DNA of 64,000 nt from Heliocidaris erythrogramma. Taxonomy: Eukaryota > Echinodermata > Echinoidea > Camarodonta > Echinometridae. Under the pieces are notes generated by a model. That model saw only the letters and a program-made list of their open reading frames with translations, was not told where the DNA came from and did not search any database. The stretch spans positions 51,072,604 to 51,136,603 of the forward strand of contig CM046853.1 of NCBI GenBank assembly GCA_025617745.1. Direction: 5' to 3'. Below, in pieces: positions 1 to 10,800 of this stretch; the stretch's first letter is position 1, and each line of letters starts with the position of its first letter. Both the position numbers and the translations under genes were made by a program.

Positions 1-2965
1 GTGAAAATGACAGAGGACACAATGCCTTCACACTGGGCGGTGAGGATGGAACTTTTCTATATTTGTCGGTCATTTTTAGTATTAGGTAATTTAATGACGG
101 GGCAGGGACGATTTCTTTATATCGGCCTGACCACTAGAGATACTTCTGTCTACTAATACCAAACTGTGAATCATACTTTATAAGTAGTGATGAGAAATTG
201 TAATAAATGAGTTGTAATCCCCAACGCCGGGAAGAGGCTCTTACCTTCCTGTTTGGTCGCCGATGATATGCGATATCTCCTCAGCCCGAGGGTTCTCCTC
301 GAGTCTTCTCTGAAATTCTGATTTCCTTTATATCAGGCATTAAGCCATTTTAGTTACAATATCTGCGCAATATGCTGTCGCAATCCATTATTACTGTCAA
401 ATAAGTACTGGTGAGATGCATGGAGGGATAGTAAGATTTCACTTACGGACTAAAAACTGTGCTGGACAAATTGGAAAAGTTATAGTGGAAAGTTTGGTTC
501 ACTTCTGACATATATATGAAGCTTTTATGTCAAAATTGTAACACAAATATATTTTCTTGATCAAAGGAAACGTACAGTGAACGAGGTTAGTGTGTGTCGA
601 TCAAATACCACTTTTGACAAATGATTGACTTATCCAGGGCAACAATCAATTAACAGCAACCTTTTCTCACTTCATTATAACACATTTCCATTGACGTGAA
701 CACTCACATGATATGTAAAATATATAATCATCTACTTAACAATTTCTCTACCCACAACATATTCCTTTCACACCTTAACCAACTGTAATTCGAGCAAGAG
801 GTCTTAATCTACTGGAAAGATCCTCTAATATCCCATGAATGTAAGAAGAGTTGAACTAATCGCTCATTCTTGTCGCGTGGTTTTTGAATGAATGTTCATG
901 AACCCCAGAGCGACGTGAATAATTGAAGCAGCACACGAGAAGCGATTCCTCAATGACATCCAAGACTTCTGCGATTATCAATAACAGAGGGGAGGATTAT
1001 TATCATTGTGGGACGATTTTATGGATCAAGAGATGGGTTGAGATGTATTTGAAAACTTTCTTACTCATAGTCCTCAACATTTCTCTTTCGCTTGGGAATA
1101 TTGACGGGCAATAACGGGGAAGGGTGAGAGGTTTTCCTTTTCACCCTAGCAATGTAAGATAATTGGTGAATATGGAAAACACCTATATTTATACAGATTT
1201 CGATGGACCACAGCAGCCGGTGCGTTTTGCTGTACAAGTGCAATATATTGGTTCTAGTCAAATTTCGAATTGACTCTCTGCTATTGTAATCCATTTCTTT
1301 TGCGACCCATTTCTGGCATTGATCTTTGTAACACGGTCGACTTGAAAATGAAGAACAGAAATAGGCCGACCGAGTAAATGTTTGATGAAACCTGTTGAAG
1401 GAACCATACCCTGAATACAACAACCGCCTTTTTCAAATCCCTCGGCAGATCATTCCCCTGATGGTTGTTCCAATCTCGGTCAGGCCAAGTTCTTATTTCA
1501 TGTTTTTCTAGGCAAATAATACAAGTTAGGTAGGATGCAGCCATTGTAATCTTCTTGGGCTCAGTTGTGCTACTTTATTTACAACTGAGGCGTTTCATAA
1601 ACATCGTTACATATTGCATATTAGACGAGAGGAATTTAGGTCGTTATTACAATCTGCGAGATGGCATAACAGCATTGCAAGTTTAGTACATTGTCATTTA
1701 AAAAAAAAATCTCCTATGACTTTATCAACAATTATCAACAACTTTGGTAATACAATCATATATCCATTTATTGAAAATTGATATTTCCAAGTTCTTAAAA
1801 TCCAAAGAGAATATAATGTTTTTACATATTATGCAAGTAAAGTCTGACTGCACATGACATGTTTTCATGTCACTTGGAATGGTTCGTTTGTGTGGTTACC
1901 AACTACTGATTTTCAAATTGAGTTCTCATGGTTATATTAGAATGCTGGTGGAAAGCCACTCAACTGTGTCATCATCAAGTTCTTTTAAAAGCTTTCAGAA
2001 CCACGAGGAAACCTGTAGAGGATGCAACTTGTTATAGTCTATTGTCTGAGTTCGCCGCATTTACAGAAGCGGGATGGCTCAGCTCCTATTTTGGAAAGGT
2101 AGTGCAGGGTCATTCCCTTGAAATTAGACATTGTCAGAGGCAAAGAGGTGAGACTAGATAAATACCTAGTTTTCATTTCCGGACGCCCTTAACATGATAT
2201 ATGAGTACGCATTTATCACATTATGTGACGCACAGAGACTATATAACTTCGCAACCTGCCACCCAATAACATCTTATTATCACAGCGTTGCGTTTGCGAT
2301 ACTATAAATCATAAATAATTAGCCAAATCGCAGTCGACGCATCGGGGTAGATGTTATCACACACCCTTCCTCTGAAATATAAATAGTGACAGTATGTTAC
2401 TGAGCATTAGCAATGCAAAGGCTGGGTTATTCCATCAAATTCAAGTCTATATTGATTGTGATTTGCTTAAAACAGACTGTTCGCCATTGTTGACTAGTTC
2501 CTGGTTGTTCTGGCAGTTGGGCATTTTCAGCTTCAAATGTCCAGGAAACCGGTAAAAGGCTTTCTGTTCTCTTAGGTTCTGTCACATTTTGATTGGAAAG
2601 TTGTGGTCCGTGATTCCTTTTCTTCCTGTCGTTCTTTCGGAAAAAAACACATTAACATTAGGAAAGGTAACTAACGTCCCAGCACATTTACATAAAGAAT
2701 AGAAGTGACATCGGCTAACCAAAGAATAGACGTACCCATAGAGGAGAGAGAATTCAGGAAAGAGAAAGAGAGAGAGTAAGCATGGGTGGTCGATATTTAG
2801 CGGGTGGACTTATCGATCGCGTACATGAGAAATCTTAGGATGTGATGATGTGAAAGTCAGCATCTAGCTGATCTTATGCATTATCCATTACGAAGAGAGT
2901 ATCTTAGTTCGAAGTAACAGGTTGTAGTCATTGATTGTACATGAACAGATGAATAGGCCAGTCCC
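1..2965. other. No gene recognised
   Basis: AT-rich sequence with only short open frames (up to 120 codons), none with recognisable protein features. I see no clear repeat, splice-site pair or RNA gene. The same holds for the equivalent stretch 18478-21437. Confidence 0.6.
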
Positions 2966-3223
2966 GGGGGGGGGGGGGGGGCACTCAGTATATAGTGTGC
3001 GGTGGTTATGTGCCGCCCAGAAGACCCCTATTTTTACACTCAAATTTCCGTTCCAAAGAATACCATTTTTTTATTGTTGAGAACAAGAAGAGAGAAAACC
3101 GTTCCAAAGCACCGCTTTGAGCCCCGTTTGAAAAAATGTTAGTAGGTTCGAAGACCATCCGTTTTCATGATACGCTCTTTGCGAAGCCCCTTTTTTGTCT
3201 TGCGGGCGGCACATACCCACCAC
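2966..3223. mobile_element. Small inverted-repeat element led by a G run (copy 1)
   Basis: A run of 16 G leads into CACTCAGTATATAG, then GGTGGTTATGTGCCGCCC. The right side carries the complement: 3202-3223 read on the minus strand gives GTGGTGGGTATGTGCCGCCC. A second shared stretch (AGAAGACC versus CAAGACAA) follows inward. This is the layout of a non-autonomous MITE of about 230-260 bp. From memory, the G-run plus CACTCA start followed by TATGTGCCGCC is a recurrent repeat in marine invertebrate genomes. No target-site duplication was resolved. Confidence 0.6.
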
Positions 3224-3262
3224 TTTTAAAGGTCTTTTACATCGAGTAAAATTGACCTACCA

Positions 3263-3840
3263 CGCTTTCATAGTGTGATGCGCGCTCCAGTATGATTTTA
3301 GTTGTTAAACAGGTAGCGCGTCCAACAAAACAGATGCGCGTACGCATCCAAATTGGGGTGATTGCCGGGTCATTTGTACCACTACTCATTACGAAATGGT
3401 TTATTCTTGCAAGGACAAGGAATTATAGAACAGGCCTAGGTCTTTGGGGCAAAAAACCGATTCCTATTTCACCTTCTGTACAGAAGTTTTATGAATGACT
3501 TCCTAAACAATAAAGCCAGTCATAATTACAAGTTGTACAAATAAAGGTACCGAGTACAATTGATCTTTATACGCTTTCATAGTGTGCGCACCATGATGCA
3601 CGCACCAAATGTGATTTTAGTTGTTAAACTAGTAGCGTATCCACCAAGACAGATGCGCGTGCGCGAACAAAAATCGGGGTGATGTCAGGGTCATTTGCAC
3701 CATGTAGCCTACTCATTACAAACTGGCTTATTATTGCGAGGCAGGACAAGGAATTATCGAACAGGCCTATGTTTTGGGGGTAAAAGATAATTCCTATTTC
3801 ACCTTATCTAAAGAAATTTTACGAATGACTTCCTAAACAA
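3263..3840. repeat. Diverged tandem duplication, two units, period 309 bp (copy 1)
   Basis: Unit A (3263-3510) and unit B (3572-3840) both start CGCTTTCATAGTGTG and end TGACTTCCTAAACAA. They share ATTTTAGTTGTTAAAC, CAGATGCGCGT, GGTCATTTG, GACAAGGAATTAT and ATTCCTATTTCACCTT in the same order. Scattered differences and small indels mean the duplication is much older than the 8.5-kb one that contains it. No coding frame is shared by the two units. Confidence 0.9.
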
Positions 3841-4165
3841 TTCCTTTCATTGAAATACTGGGGTTCTGCGCAACATGGTCCGGCGTCAATTGCACTGCAG
3901 TCAATTACCTGTACCAGTCCCAACTTTAACTCTGGACCAAACAATATATCCATCCTTAATAGTAACACTAATCCTAACCTAAAACCCATGTCTTTGATGA
4001 AAGAAATCCCTGGGCAATTTTTTTGCCGGAGCAAAATGTCGGATCACCAATGCACGATGTACATTTTCTTTGCGATAATATATTCTGACAACATTACTTT
4101 TCGCGTGGAAATTTTTTCTTCCGTTCAGTCCATGTCATGCATGTTTATTTTCTTAGAGTACACAT

Positions 4166-4194
4166 CAGCAAATAGTTACAGTAACTATTTGCTG
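4166..4194. repeat. 29-bp near-perfect palindrome (copy 1)
   Basis: CAGCAAATAGTTAC on the left is the reverse complement of GTAACTATTTGCTG on the right, with one central base. No loop or flanking element was found. It recurs at 22639-22667. Confidence 0.9.
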
Positions 4195-6234
4195 CTGTCT
4201 CGATCTGTCAGTGGCTTGCTTTCAAGTCGAGACCAATTATCAGTGCGTTTTACCGACTCATTGTATTGCTTTGTATTAGTTTGATATACTAATTTCATAT
4301 TATGAAAGGTAACCCACACGCTTTAGCAAGATATTGATAACCGATTGGATAATTATTTTCAGTCAGGATTGAAGCTAGACAAGGGCAACGTAAGTCGCGG
4401 TTATCTGTCCAGCCGGACAAATTTGTTTCCCTATTGAATTCATTAGTGCCGTTTGGATTTTCTCATTTCTGAGTTATTTTAAAATCATCAAAATAAATGG
4501 AATTTAATTTTGATTGCACGTTCGGAGACAATTTCCCCTCTAAGACTCAGATATCCTATGGGAGAGTGTATCAACGGTAACTCGATATTCAGTGACCGAT
4601 ACATCCTTTAAAAAATTATTCATTTTCTTTCCTCACAAATTAGAAATTTGGGGAATTAAACCAGTGACCCTTTCTGCATTTATCAATTGCATTTTGCATT
4701 ATCTTTAAAGCTCTTCAATAGTTCTCTACAAAATTTAATTGTATTTGGGGAAAGATTTCGGATGGACATCCTGTAACATCCAGGAAGGTATCTATACAGG
4801 CTTTCAAAAACTGGATATTTCGTCACATAAAAATATATCCGATGTCCATGAGAGGTAAGGCTGTTTGATATAATACCGTTGAATGGGATGTTTACCCAAC
4901 TGCTTTAGTTCGCTACCTTGCTAACTTGGAAACCACTCTGGCGTCGTGAGGGTGTCCTAACACCCATACTCCAGGGCTTGATGATTGCCCTGGTATCCGA
5001 GAGAGGGAGAGAAAGTCATCGAGGAAGATCGATGACCCATCAAATTCACTTCGATCGTTGCCATCCTCTTCGCAGTTCACTCCTCTATTCCTCCCTCTGT
5101 CTGCTTTTCCTGTTTTTTGTTCCTCTCTGGACGTCAACGTTTAACTTTGAACTTCGAATTATCATCATCGACATGAACAAACACAGGAGACTGGAGAGCG
5201 ATAGATATATCTAATTTAGGCTGTATTGTTTGTGCGCGTCGGGGCAGTCGGAGCGGCCCTCACCGTGTGGAGTGGTTTGCCAGGTTTGATGTATGGGACT
5301 GGGGTAGGAAAATATTTGGTTTATATTCCGATGACAAATATTTGTTCAAACTTCTTTCGTGCCAGCCAATTGAATACTCTTCGAGACCGATCGATCTACG
5401 AGTGTGTTTTTTTTCAGTGAGTGAAAGTTATATATAAGCGTTTGGTATAATCAAGGAAAAAAAAAACACGACACCGATCATTTTACATTGGTTTCTCATT
5501 GTTATAAGCTTAACATGTGGAGTATTAAAAAAAAATCATATGATTACGTAATTATATTCTGTTATGCAATCACACGCTGAAAAAACATGCGATACTCCAC
5601 ATCTTTCGTTTTATTTTAATTGCAAAGACAGGGAAGTGTTATTATATATTTATACAAATGAACAGGTAATGGAATAAAAGAAACCCAAATTCCAGACTTC
5701 AAATCATGCATTTTTGTTTGAATATACATGTATGTATATGCAACGACGTCAGGTGGCATCATACATCTAAATGGAATAAAGGACTGAGGATATTCATTCA
5801 AAGTTAATAGAAACCCTTCGGCGTAGAAATATGCTTTCACAATGTATGTGAAGCGTATGCATTTTAATGTCACATGAGTTTTCATCTAAATTCCTTATCA
5901 TGGAATGGTACTTATAGACCTATTTACTAATGTATTTCGATTTATGCATGTTTCTCTACAGAACCCCTTAGTTACCAACAACTTACTGTACCCACTATGC
6001 ATAATGGCATCTCTATGGATGGAATATATTTTGCATACATTAGTTGTTGCTATCCCGGCAAACATCTGGCTTTTGAGTCGTCAAGAGAAACTTTGGTTCA
6101 AGAAGTATGCATAAAATCATTAAACAGGTCTTGCGTTATACTCAGGTGTATATCATAACGACTGGATTAATAATCAATAAATACTATAATTTATATATCG
6201 GTGGTCAATGTGGTGGATTTGAGTATAATATCAT
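4195..6234. other. No gene recognised; one short inverted repeat
   Basis: No recognisable coding sequence. An 11-bp perfect inverted repeat (ATGTGGAGTAT at 5515, complement ending at 5603) brackets about 89 bp and could be a tiny MITE or chance. The second copy of this stretch is 22668-24702. Confidence 0.5.
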
Positions 6235-7290
6235 ATTGCGCTTCATAGTCACTTTAATATATTAAATTGAGAAGCACATTTTAACTGTTGTGGGTAGATT
6301 ATTCCACACAAGTCAGTGCCATGGTGTCTTATTGATTTATGCGTTATTAGTAATTTTGGGTTTGTTAGATGAAAATTTCTAAAATACGGGTAGGATATGT
6401 GTGGATTGTACTGTAAAGATTCAATGAATTTTAAAATGAGGAAGGAAGTTGGTTATTTTTATATTTAAACATAAAAACTGAAACTTGAAAAATATTCAAA
6501 TCAGTGACCTTCAATGCTTAAAGCTGAAAAAATAGTGGATAAAAATGGGAAAAGTAAGACGATCCTGTACAAATGCGAAGTGCCGGTAAGGATATATGAT
6601 TGAGTTTGGTAATACCACAGTTAGCCCAAACAATATTACAGTAGGTTATATATAATGTGTTATACAGTAAAAACAAAATCGTTCGTGGCTACATAAATTT
6701 TAACATATAAATGATTCCCACACCTCGAGAAATGGATAGTATAATAATTAATGTGATCGTTCCATGTTAAATTCTCATCAATGATAAATCGTAGGAACTT
6801 TGAACTGTAGTAATGACAATAATAATATAAAACATTTATTAGGCGCTTAATACGGATGTTTCTTAGCGCACCATTTTCTGTCTACAGATTATGACCAGGA
6901 CTAATATTTCATATATAAATCATAAATCTAGGCTTAACTGAAGACAACATACTTATAAATTAATGTCTGGAAATCTAAAAAGTACAAGGAATAGGATGGT
7001 GAGCACCTCCTTTGACCGAACCACATCTGGAAATGTTGTCAATCTTAATTTTAACAGGAATATTATCTGCATTGATATTATTGTGTTTGAAATACATAAA
7101 TTGGGTTTTCTGAGTATTGAGAGAAAGCTTATTGCACTTAAACCATTTCGAAACTTTTAGTAATTCAACATATTGTCGTTGAACATAGATGACGAATTGA
7201 CTCAGTGGTAATATTTGAATTCAAACGCTTTTATAATAAAAGCCCCTTGGGGAATGTAAGCAAATCAGACTTGTCACAACTCATAATTAA
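6235..7290 (-). mobile_element. Decayed LINE fragment, reverse transcriptase C-terminal half (CR1/L2-like), copy 1
   Basis: Read on the minus strand, several frames in order give typical non-LTR reverse transcriptase segments. An IPQG-like motif lies near 7236-7247, then SKWFKCNKLSLNTQKTQF near 7100-7155. After an inserted block come KFLRFIIDENLTWNDHI (about 6749-6800), ITYCNIVWANCG (about 6610-6650), LNIFQVSVFMFKYKNNQLP (about 6440-6500) and WNNLPTTVKM (about 6265-6305). This order matches the end of CR1/L2-group LINE proteins. Several frameshifts and in-frame stops separate the segments, so it is an old, inactive fragment, with no YADD motif or endonuclease domain seen. The family call is from memory of motif style. 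The ends are approximate. Confidence 0.8.
6806..7010 (-). mobile_element. Short (ATT)n-tailed element inserted in the LINE (copy 1)
   Basis: The LINE reading breaks between the IKIDN segment and the KFLRFIIDEN segment. The intervening block of about 205 bp is not LINE-coding. Read on the minus strand, its end is AAGCGCCTAATAAATG followed by an ATATTATTATTG tail, which is the layout of a SINE or 5'-truncated LINE 3' end. CTTTGAAC (6798-6805) and CTTTGACC (7009-7016) flank it as a possible imperfect target duplication. A similar tail lies at 61090-61185 on the other strand. The counterpart in copy 2 is 25274-25478. Confidence 0.5.
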
Positions 7291-8500
7291 GATCTCACCA
7301 CCAGTTTTCCGCATTTTGTTTTCCGTAATGACGGATGATGGGTATTTATCTTCTTCAATAAATATTGATTTGTGTAACTTGTGCTCTAGGATTAGCAACG
7401 TCAGTGTGAATAAATCTTTGAGGTATATATGTTTTCTATTTTCCCCATCTCCCAATGATGAGTTCCATCAACCATCGCCTTTCGTAATGCAGCTCTCGAG
7501 CCTTTTCTAATAAGGCTGTCAAATCGTGTTTCCTTTCCTTGTTCAAGTTACGAGGTGATGTCAGAACTTGAGAACTCGGCGTCTCTGTGCTTCGAGTGGA
7601 GGCATGGCCAGTCGAAATATTGACCAACCTTCACAACCGATTTGGAATCGCAACGATGATCTTCAAATTCTAACATGCAAATATAACCAGTAAAGGTTAA
7701 CTTTGATCATTTTCAATGCATGCCATTTTTCTCTCACGCAGTGAAATGAATCATGCAAACTCATGAAAACTTAGAAAACAGTAGGTCTTGACAAACAGAA
7801 AAACATCATCCTTTTGCATGTGTTTTGCAATAGCATTTCTATTGTAATTGATAAGTACGGTTTGTTGGTTTTGTCAAGTTAAGAATTAATATCAACCCAC
7901 TCAGGGTTGTCATTTGATTTCGTAAAAATGCTGTCTTTTAATAAATAACCCATTCGATTTCAACAGAAAGAAAACAATCCTCAAACCCATGTAAAACATG
8001 GCGACTATTAAATATTTTGAAATTGACTTCCTTTCATTCTCCCTCTCTCTCGCTCACCCCCTCAGCATATTTTGATAAACGTTGCGGAAGACGTGTCGCC
8101 GACCGAAAAGATTGGCAGTATCAGTTTCATCTAGAAGCAGTCTGTATAAGGATATTGACATGCGATGATAATTTAATGAACGTGGCAGTATTGGCAACAT
8201 TAGCAGGTGTTACATTAAGCTCACTTACTACTGTAATACATAGTATTTATGCCTCCTGCTTACAGATGTAAAGTAATACAAGCATACACATCGTTTCTCA
8301 CCCACACTCACATACCAATACGCACGCGCGCCTTGTAGATAATGTAGGTGCGGAATGTGATGCAAACTAAGACGCATTCAGGAAAACCTTTCTTCCAATA
8401 TAAACTGCAAGGTATAAAATAAAAACTGATTTACTTCTTCACTATTAGGAAAATAATTGATCGAACTATAAAGATGACTTAAATTGGTCACTTAAAAATG
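7291..8500. other. No gene recognised
   Basis: AT-rich, with a short CT-rich tract near 8036-8060. No coding, RNA or mobile-element signature is recognised up to the gap. Equivalent to 25759-26968. Confidence 0.5.
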
Positions 8501-9000
8501 NNNNNNNNNNNNNNNNNNNNNNNNNNNNNNNNNNNNNNNNNNNNNNNNNNNNNNNNNNNNNNNNNNNNNNNNNNNNNNNNNNNNNNNNNNNNNNNNNNNN
8601 NNNNNNNNNNNNNNNNNNNNNNNNNNNNNNNNNNNNNNNNNNNNNNNNNNNNNNNNNNNNNNNNNNNNNNNNNNNNNNNNNNNNNNNNNNNNNNNNNNNN
8701 NNNNNNNNNNNNNNNNNNNNNNNNNNNNNNNNNNNNNNNNNNNNNNNNNNNNNNNNNNNNNNNNNNNNNNNNNNNNNNNNNNNNNNNNNNNNNNNNNNNN
8801 NNNNNNNNNNNNNNNNNNNNNNNNNNNNNNNNNNNNNNNNNNNNNNNNNNNNNNNNNNNNNNNNNNNNNNNNNNNNNNNNNNNNNNNNNNNNNNNNNNNN
8901 NNNNNNNNNNNNNNNNNNNNNNNNNNNNNNNNNNNNNNNNNNNNNNNNNNNNNNNNNNNNNNNNNNNNNNNNNNNNNNNNNNNNNNNNNNNNNNNNNNNN
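8501..9000. other. Assembly gap (500 N)
   Basis: Exactly 500 unknown bases, which looks like a scaffolding placeholder rather than a measured length. It separates copy 1 of the duplication from a G/C-run-rich repeat at 9001. That repeat is a plausible cause of the assembly break. Open frames that span it are artefacts. Confidence 0.99.
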
Positions 9001-9600
9001 GCTTTTACAATTGGGGGCCTTCCCCCTGGGCCCCCCTGGGCCCCCTGGGGGCCACATGTACCATTTTAGCAACTTTGGGTCCCTACCCCTAAGGATGATT
9101 CTACCAAGTTTGGTTGAATTCCGATCATGTGTTTTGGAGAAGAAGATCAGAATGTACATTTTGCCTGGCAGCGCCCCCCCCCCTCCAGTATGTTACCCCC
9201 ACAGGGCCCCTATAGGGCCACTCAGAGAAATTTCATGAACAACATTCATTCTTCATCTATAGAGGTATCTCTATACACAATACCAAGTCAGAGCTATGCC
9301 TGGTTCTGGAGAAGAAGATGTTTGAAATTTACATAGCTTTTACAATTGGGGGCCCTCCCCCTGGGCCCCCCTGGGGGCCACATGTACCATTTTAGCAACT
9401 TTGGGTCCCCTACCCCTAAGGATGATTCCTACCAAGTTTGGTTGAATTCCGATCATAGGGTTTTGGAGAAGAAGATGAAAATGTAAAAAGTTAACGGACG
9501 ACGCACGACGCACGACGCACGACGGACGACGCACGACGGACGACGGACAAATTTCCATCGCAATAGCTCACTCGAGCCTTAGGCTCAGGTGAGCTAAAAA
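9001..9600 (-). mobile_element. Palindrome-ended repeat, left part lost in the gap
   Basis: The right terminus is a 33-bp imperfect palindrome (9564-9596) with arms TAGCTCACTCGAGCC and GGCTCAGGTGAGCTA. Next inward is a 7-bp microsatellite (CGACGCA/CGACGGA, about 9494-9547), then repeated modules containing CCAAGTTTGGTTGAATTCCG and TTTTGGAGAAGAAGAT at about 330-bp spacing. The order is the mirror image of 47331-48630, so this is the same element in the opposite orientation, truncated by the gap. Short open frames inside it are low-complexity shadows. Confidence 0.85.
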
Positions 9601-10398
9601 TACAGGATTTTGCTCTTCAGACGTCTTAAAATTTTTTCCCCTATAGTATTTTTCTCAGTTTAAAAGAAATAATTTATGAAAAAAATTGAACGATCAGCAA
9701 AAATATGAACTTTTACTTTTACTTAATTGAGCAAAATATGTATGTATAGTCAACGTGTATAATGTGTATGTATCGTCAATGCAATTGCAATGAATTTTAC
9801 CAATTTTTAATCAACTGGGAGAGTCGTAATTAGGCTTTTATTCATGTCAGGCAGGTCGGTCCTTTTGTCTGAGCTTAAAAATAATGGGAGCCCTACTTCA
9901 ATGACAGCATAACTCTCCCAAATCTATTGTTTCCTCTTTCTTCAAAATTCCGTGCTACCTGGAGAAGAACGAACAATAATTGTCTCGCAGAAGAAAAATC
10001 TAAGCTCAAAAAGCAGCAGAATAAAAATCTTTGATATTAAACAGGAAATGTGAAGGAAAGGCAATGCAGAAGACAAATGTGTAGGAAGTAACCTGGGGAC
10101 AAAAAAGTAGGACAATGACAATATAAGATGATTATAATTGTGGCCGTCTTGATGCTCGATATAGTTTTTTAGAGCACCATGCCCGAGGTTGCACTTCGTC
10201 ACACCTGTTCGACATTACAGACCCAGTTAAAACAAATACAATGACGATAAGCATGTAAATGGCGCCATCGCTTTCACAGGCGTATTCGGGTCTTCGAAAT
10301 CGTGGGGTGCGTCTGCCTCTTCAGCGCCAAAGTTTATGGGAGTACAGAAGGGTATGGAGAAATGACAAGTAGAAGGGGATCCGCCTCATAACGGAGAA
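9601..10398. other. No gene recognised
   Basis: AT-rich sequence without recognisable coding or repeat structure. An 86-codon minus-strand frame (9942-10202) has no recognisable features. Confidence 0.5.
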
Positions 10399-10420
10399 GG
10401 GGGGGGGGGGGGGGGGGGGG
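10399..10420. repeat. Poly(G) tract, 22 bases
   Basis: Uninterrupted G run. Similar runs occur at 2966, 14441, 40737, 47728, 48060, 48393 and 50460, with a C run at 59059. Such tracts are prone to length variation and sequencing error. Confidence 0.95.
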
Positions 10421-10664
10421 AGTGTACCTCGACAGCCCAAGACAGGAAGAACCACTGCATGTTTATTCTAAGTATTGAATGTTATAAGAGTGGGTAAAAA
10501 TAATGATGCGCCAAAGATCCTACGCTCTCTTTTGATCCATATCTGTCTATGAGAAGAATAAGAAGTAATGAAACGTGAGAAACGTGAAAATGTTCTTTTA
10601 AGCCTTGATTAAAATGTTATATTTTGTTTTATCCTGAACCTACAAAAAAAACATTTCATGGACA

Positions 10665-10800
10665 ATAGTAGTTTAAAGTTTGTTTGAAGTTTATTTGTTC
10701 ATTTTTTACATCAAAACAATTTTTACAAAAACGATTTTACAAGCATATTTGTCAATTTCAAAACATACGGGTAAAAAACACAAATCAAGTACAATGTACA
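10665..10800 (-). mobile_element. Possible LINE 3' end (tail only)
   Basis: Read on the minus strand, the block ends AAATGAACAAATAAACTTC followed by AAACAAACTTTAAACTAC, a polyadenylation-like hexamer with a short repetitive tail, as in many 5'-truncated LINE copies. No coding sequence is attached. The rest of 10421-13590 shows no gene. Confidence 0.35.

Larger units (their letters stand above)
1..8500. repeat. Copy 1 of an 8.5-kb near-identical duplication
   Basis: The block matches 18478-26968 in the same orientation. The offset starts at 18477 bases and drifts to 18468 through small indels. I counted about a dozen differences: G-run length near 2966, a 6-base indel near 5886, single-base indels in short C or G runs near 6057, 7607 and 8028, and substitutions near 5911 and 5998. 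Copy 1 begins at or before the window edge and ends exactly at the N gap, so neither true boundary is visible. Identity this high, with differences biased to homopolymers, fits either an uncollapsed assembly overlap or a very recent duplication. No host gene is recognised inside. Confidence 0.97.

Noticed and set aside
3850-4284. 144-codon plus-strand frame (also at 22323)
   Set aside because: Its composition is not protein-like, it has no domain or splice context, and part overlaps what looks like a low-complexity repeat (CTAATCCTAACC).
4752-4850. Short inverted repeat ATGGACATC with GATGTCCAT
   Set aside because: Only 9-12 bp of match across 85 bp; within chance for this length of sequence.
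8488-9238. Frames of more than 200 codons across the gap
   Set aside because: Made of unknown bases.
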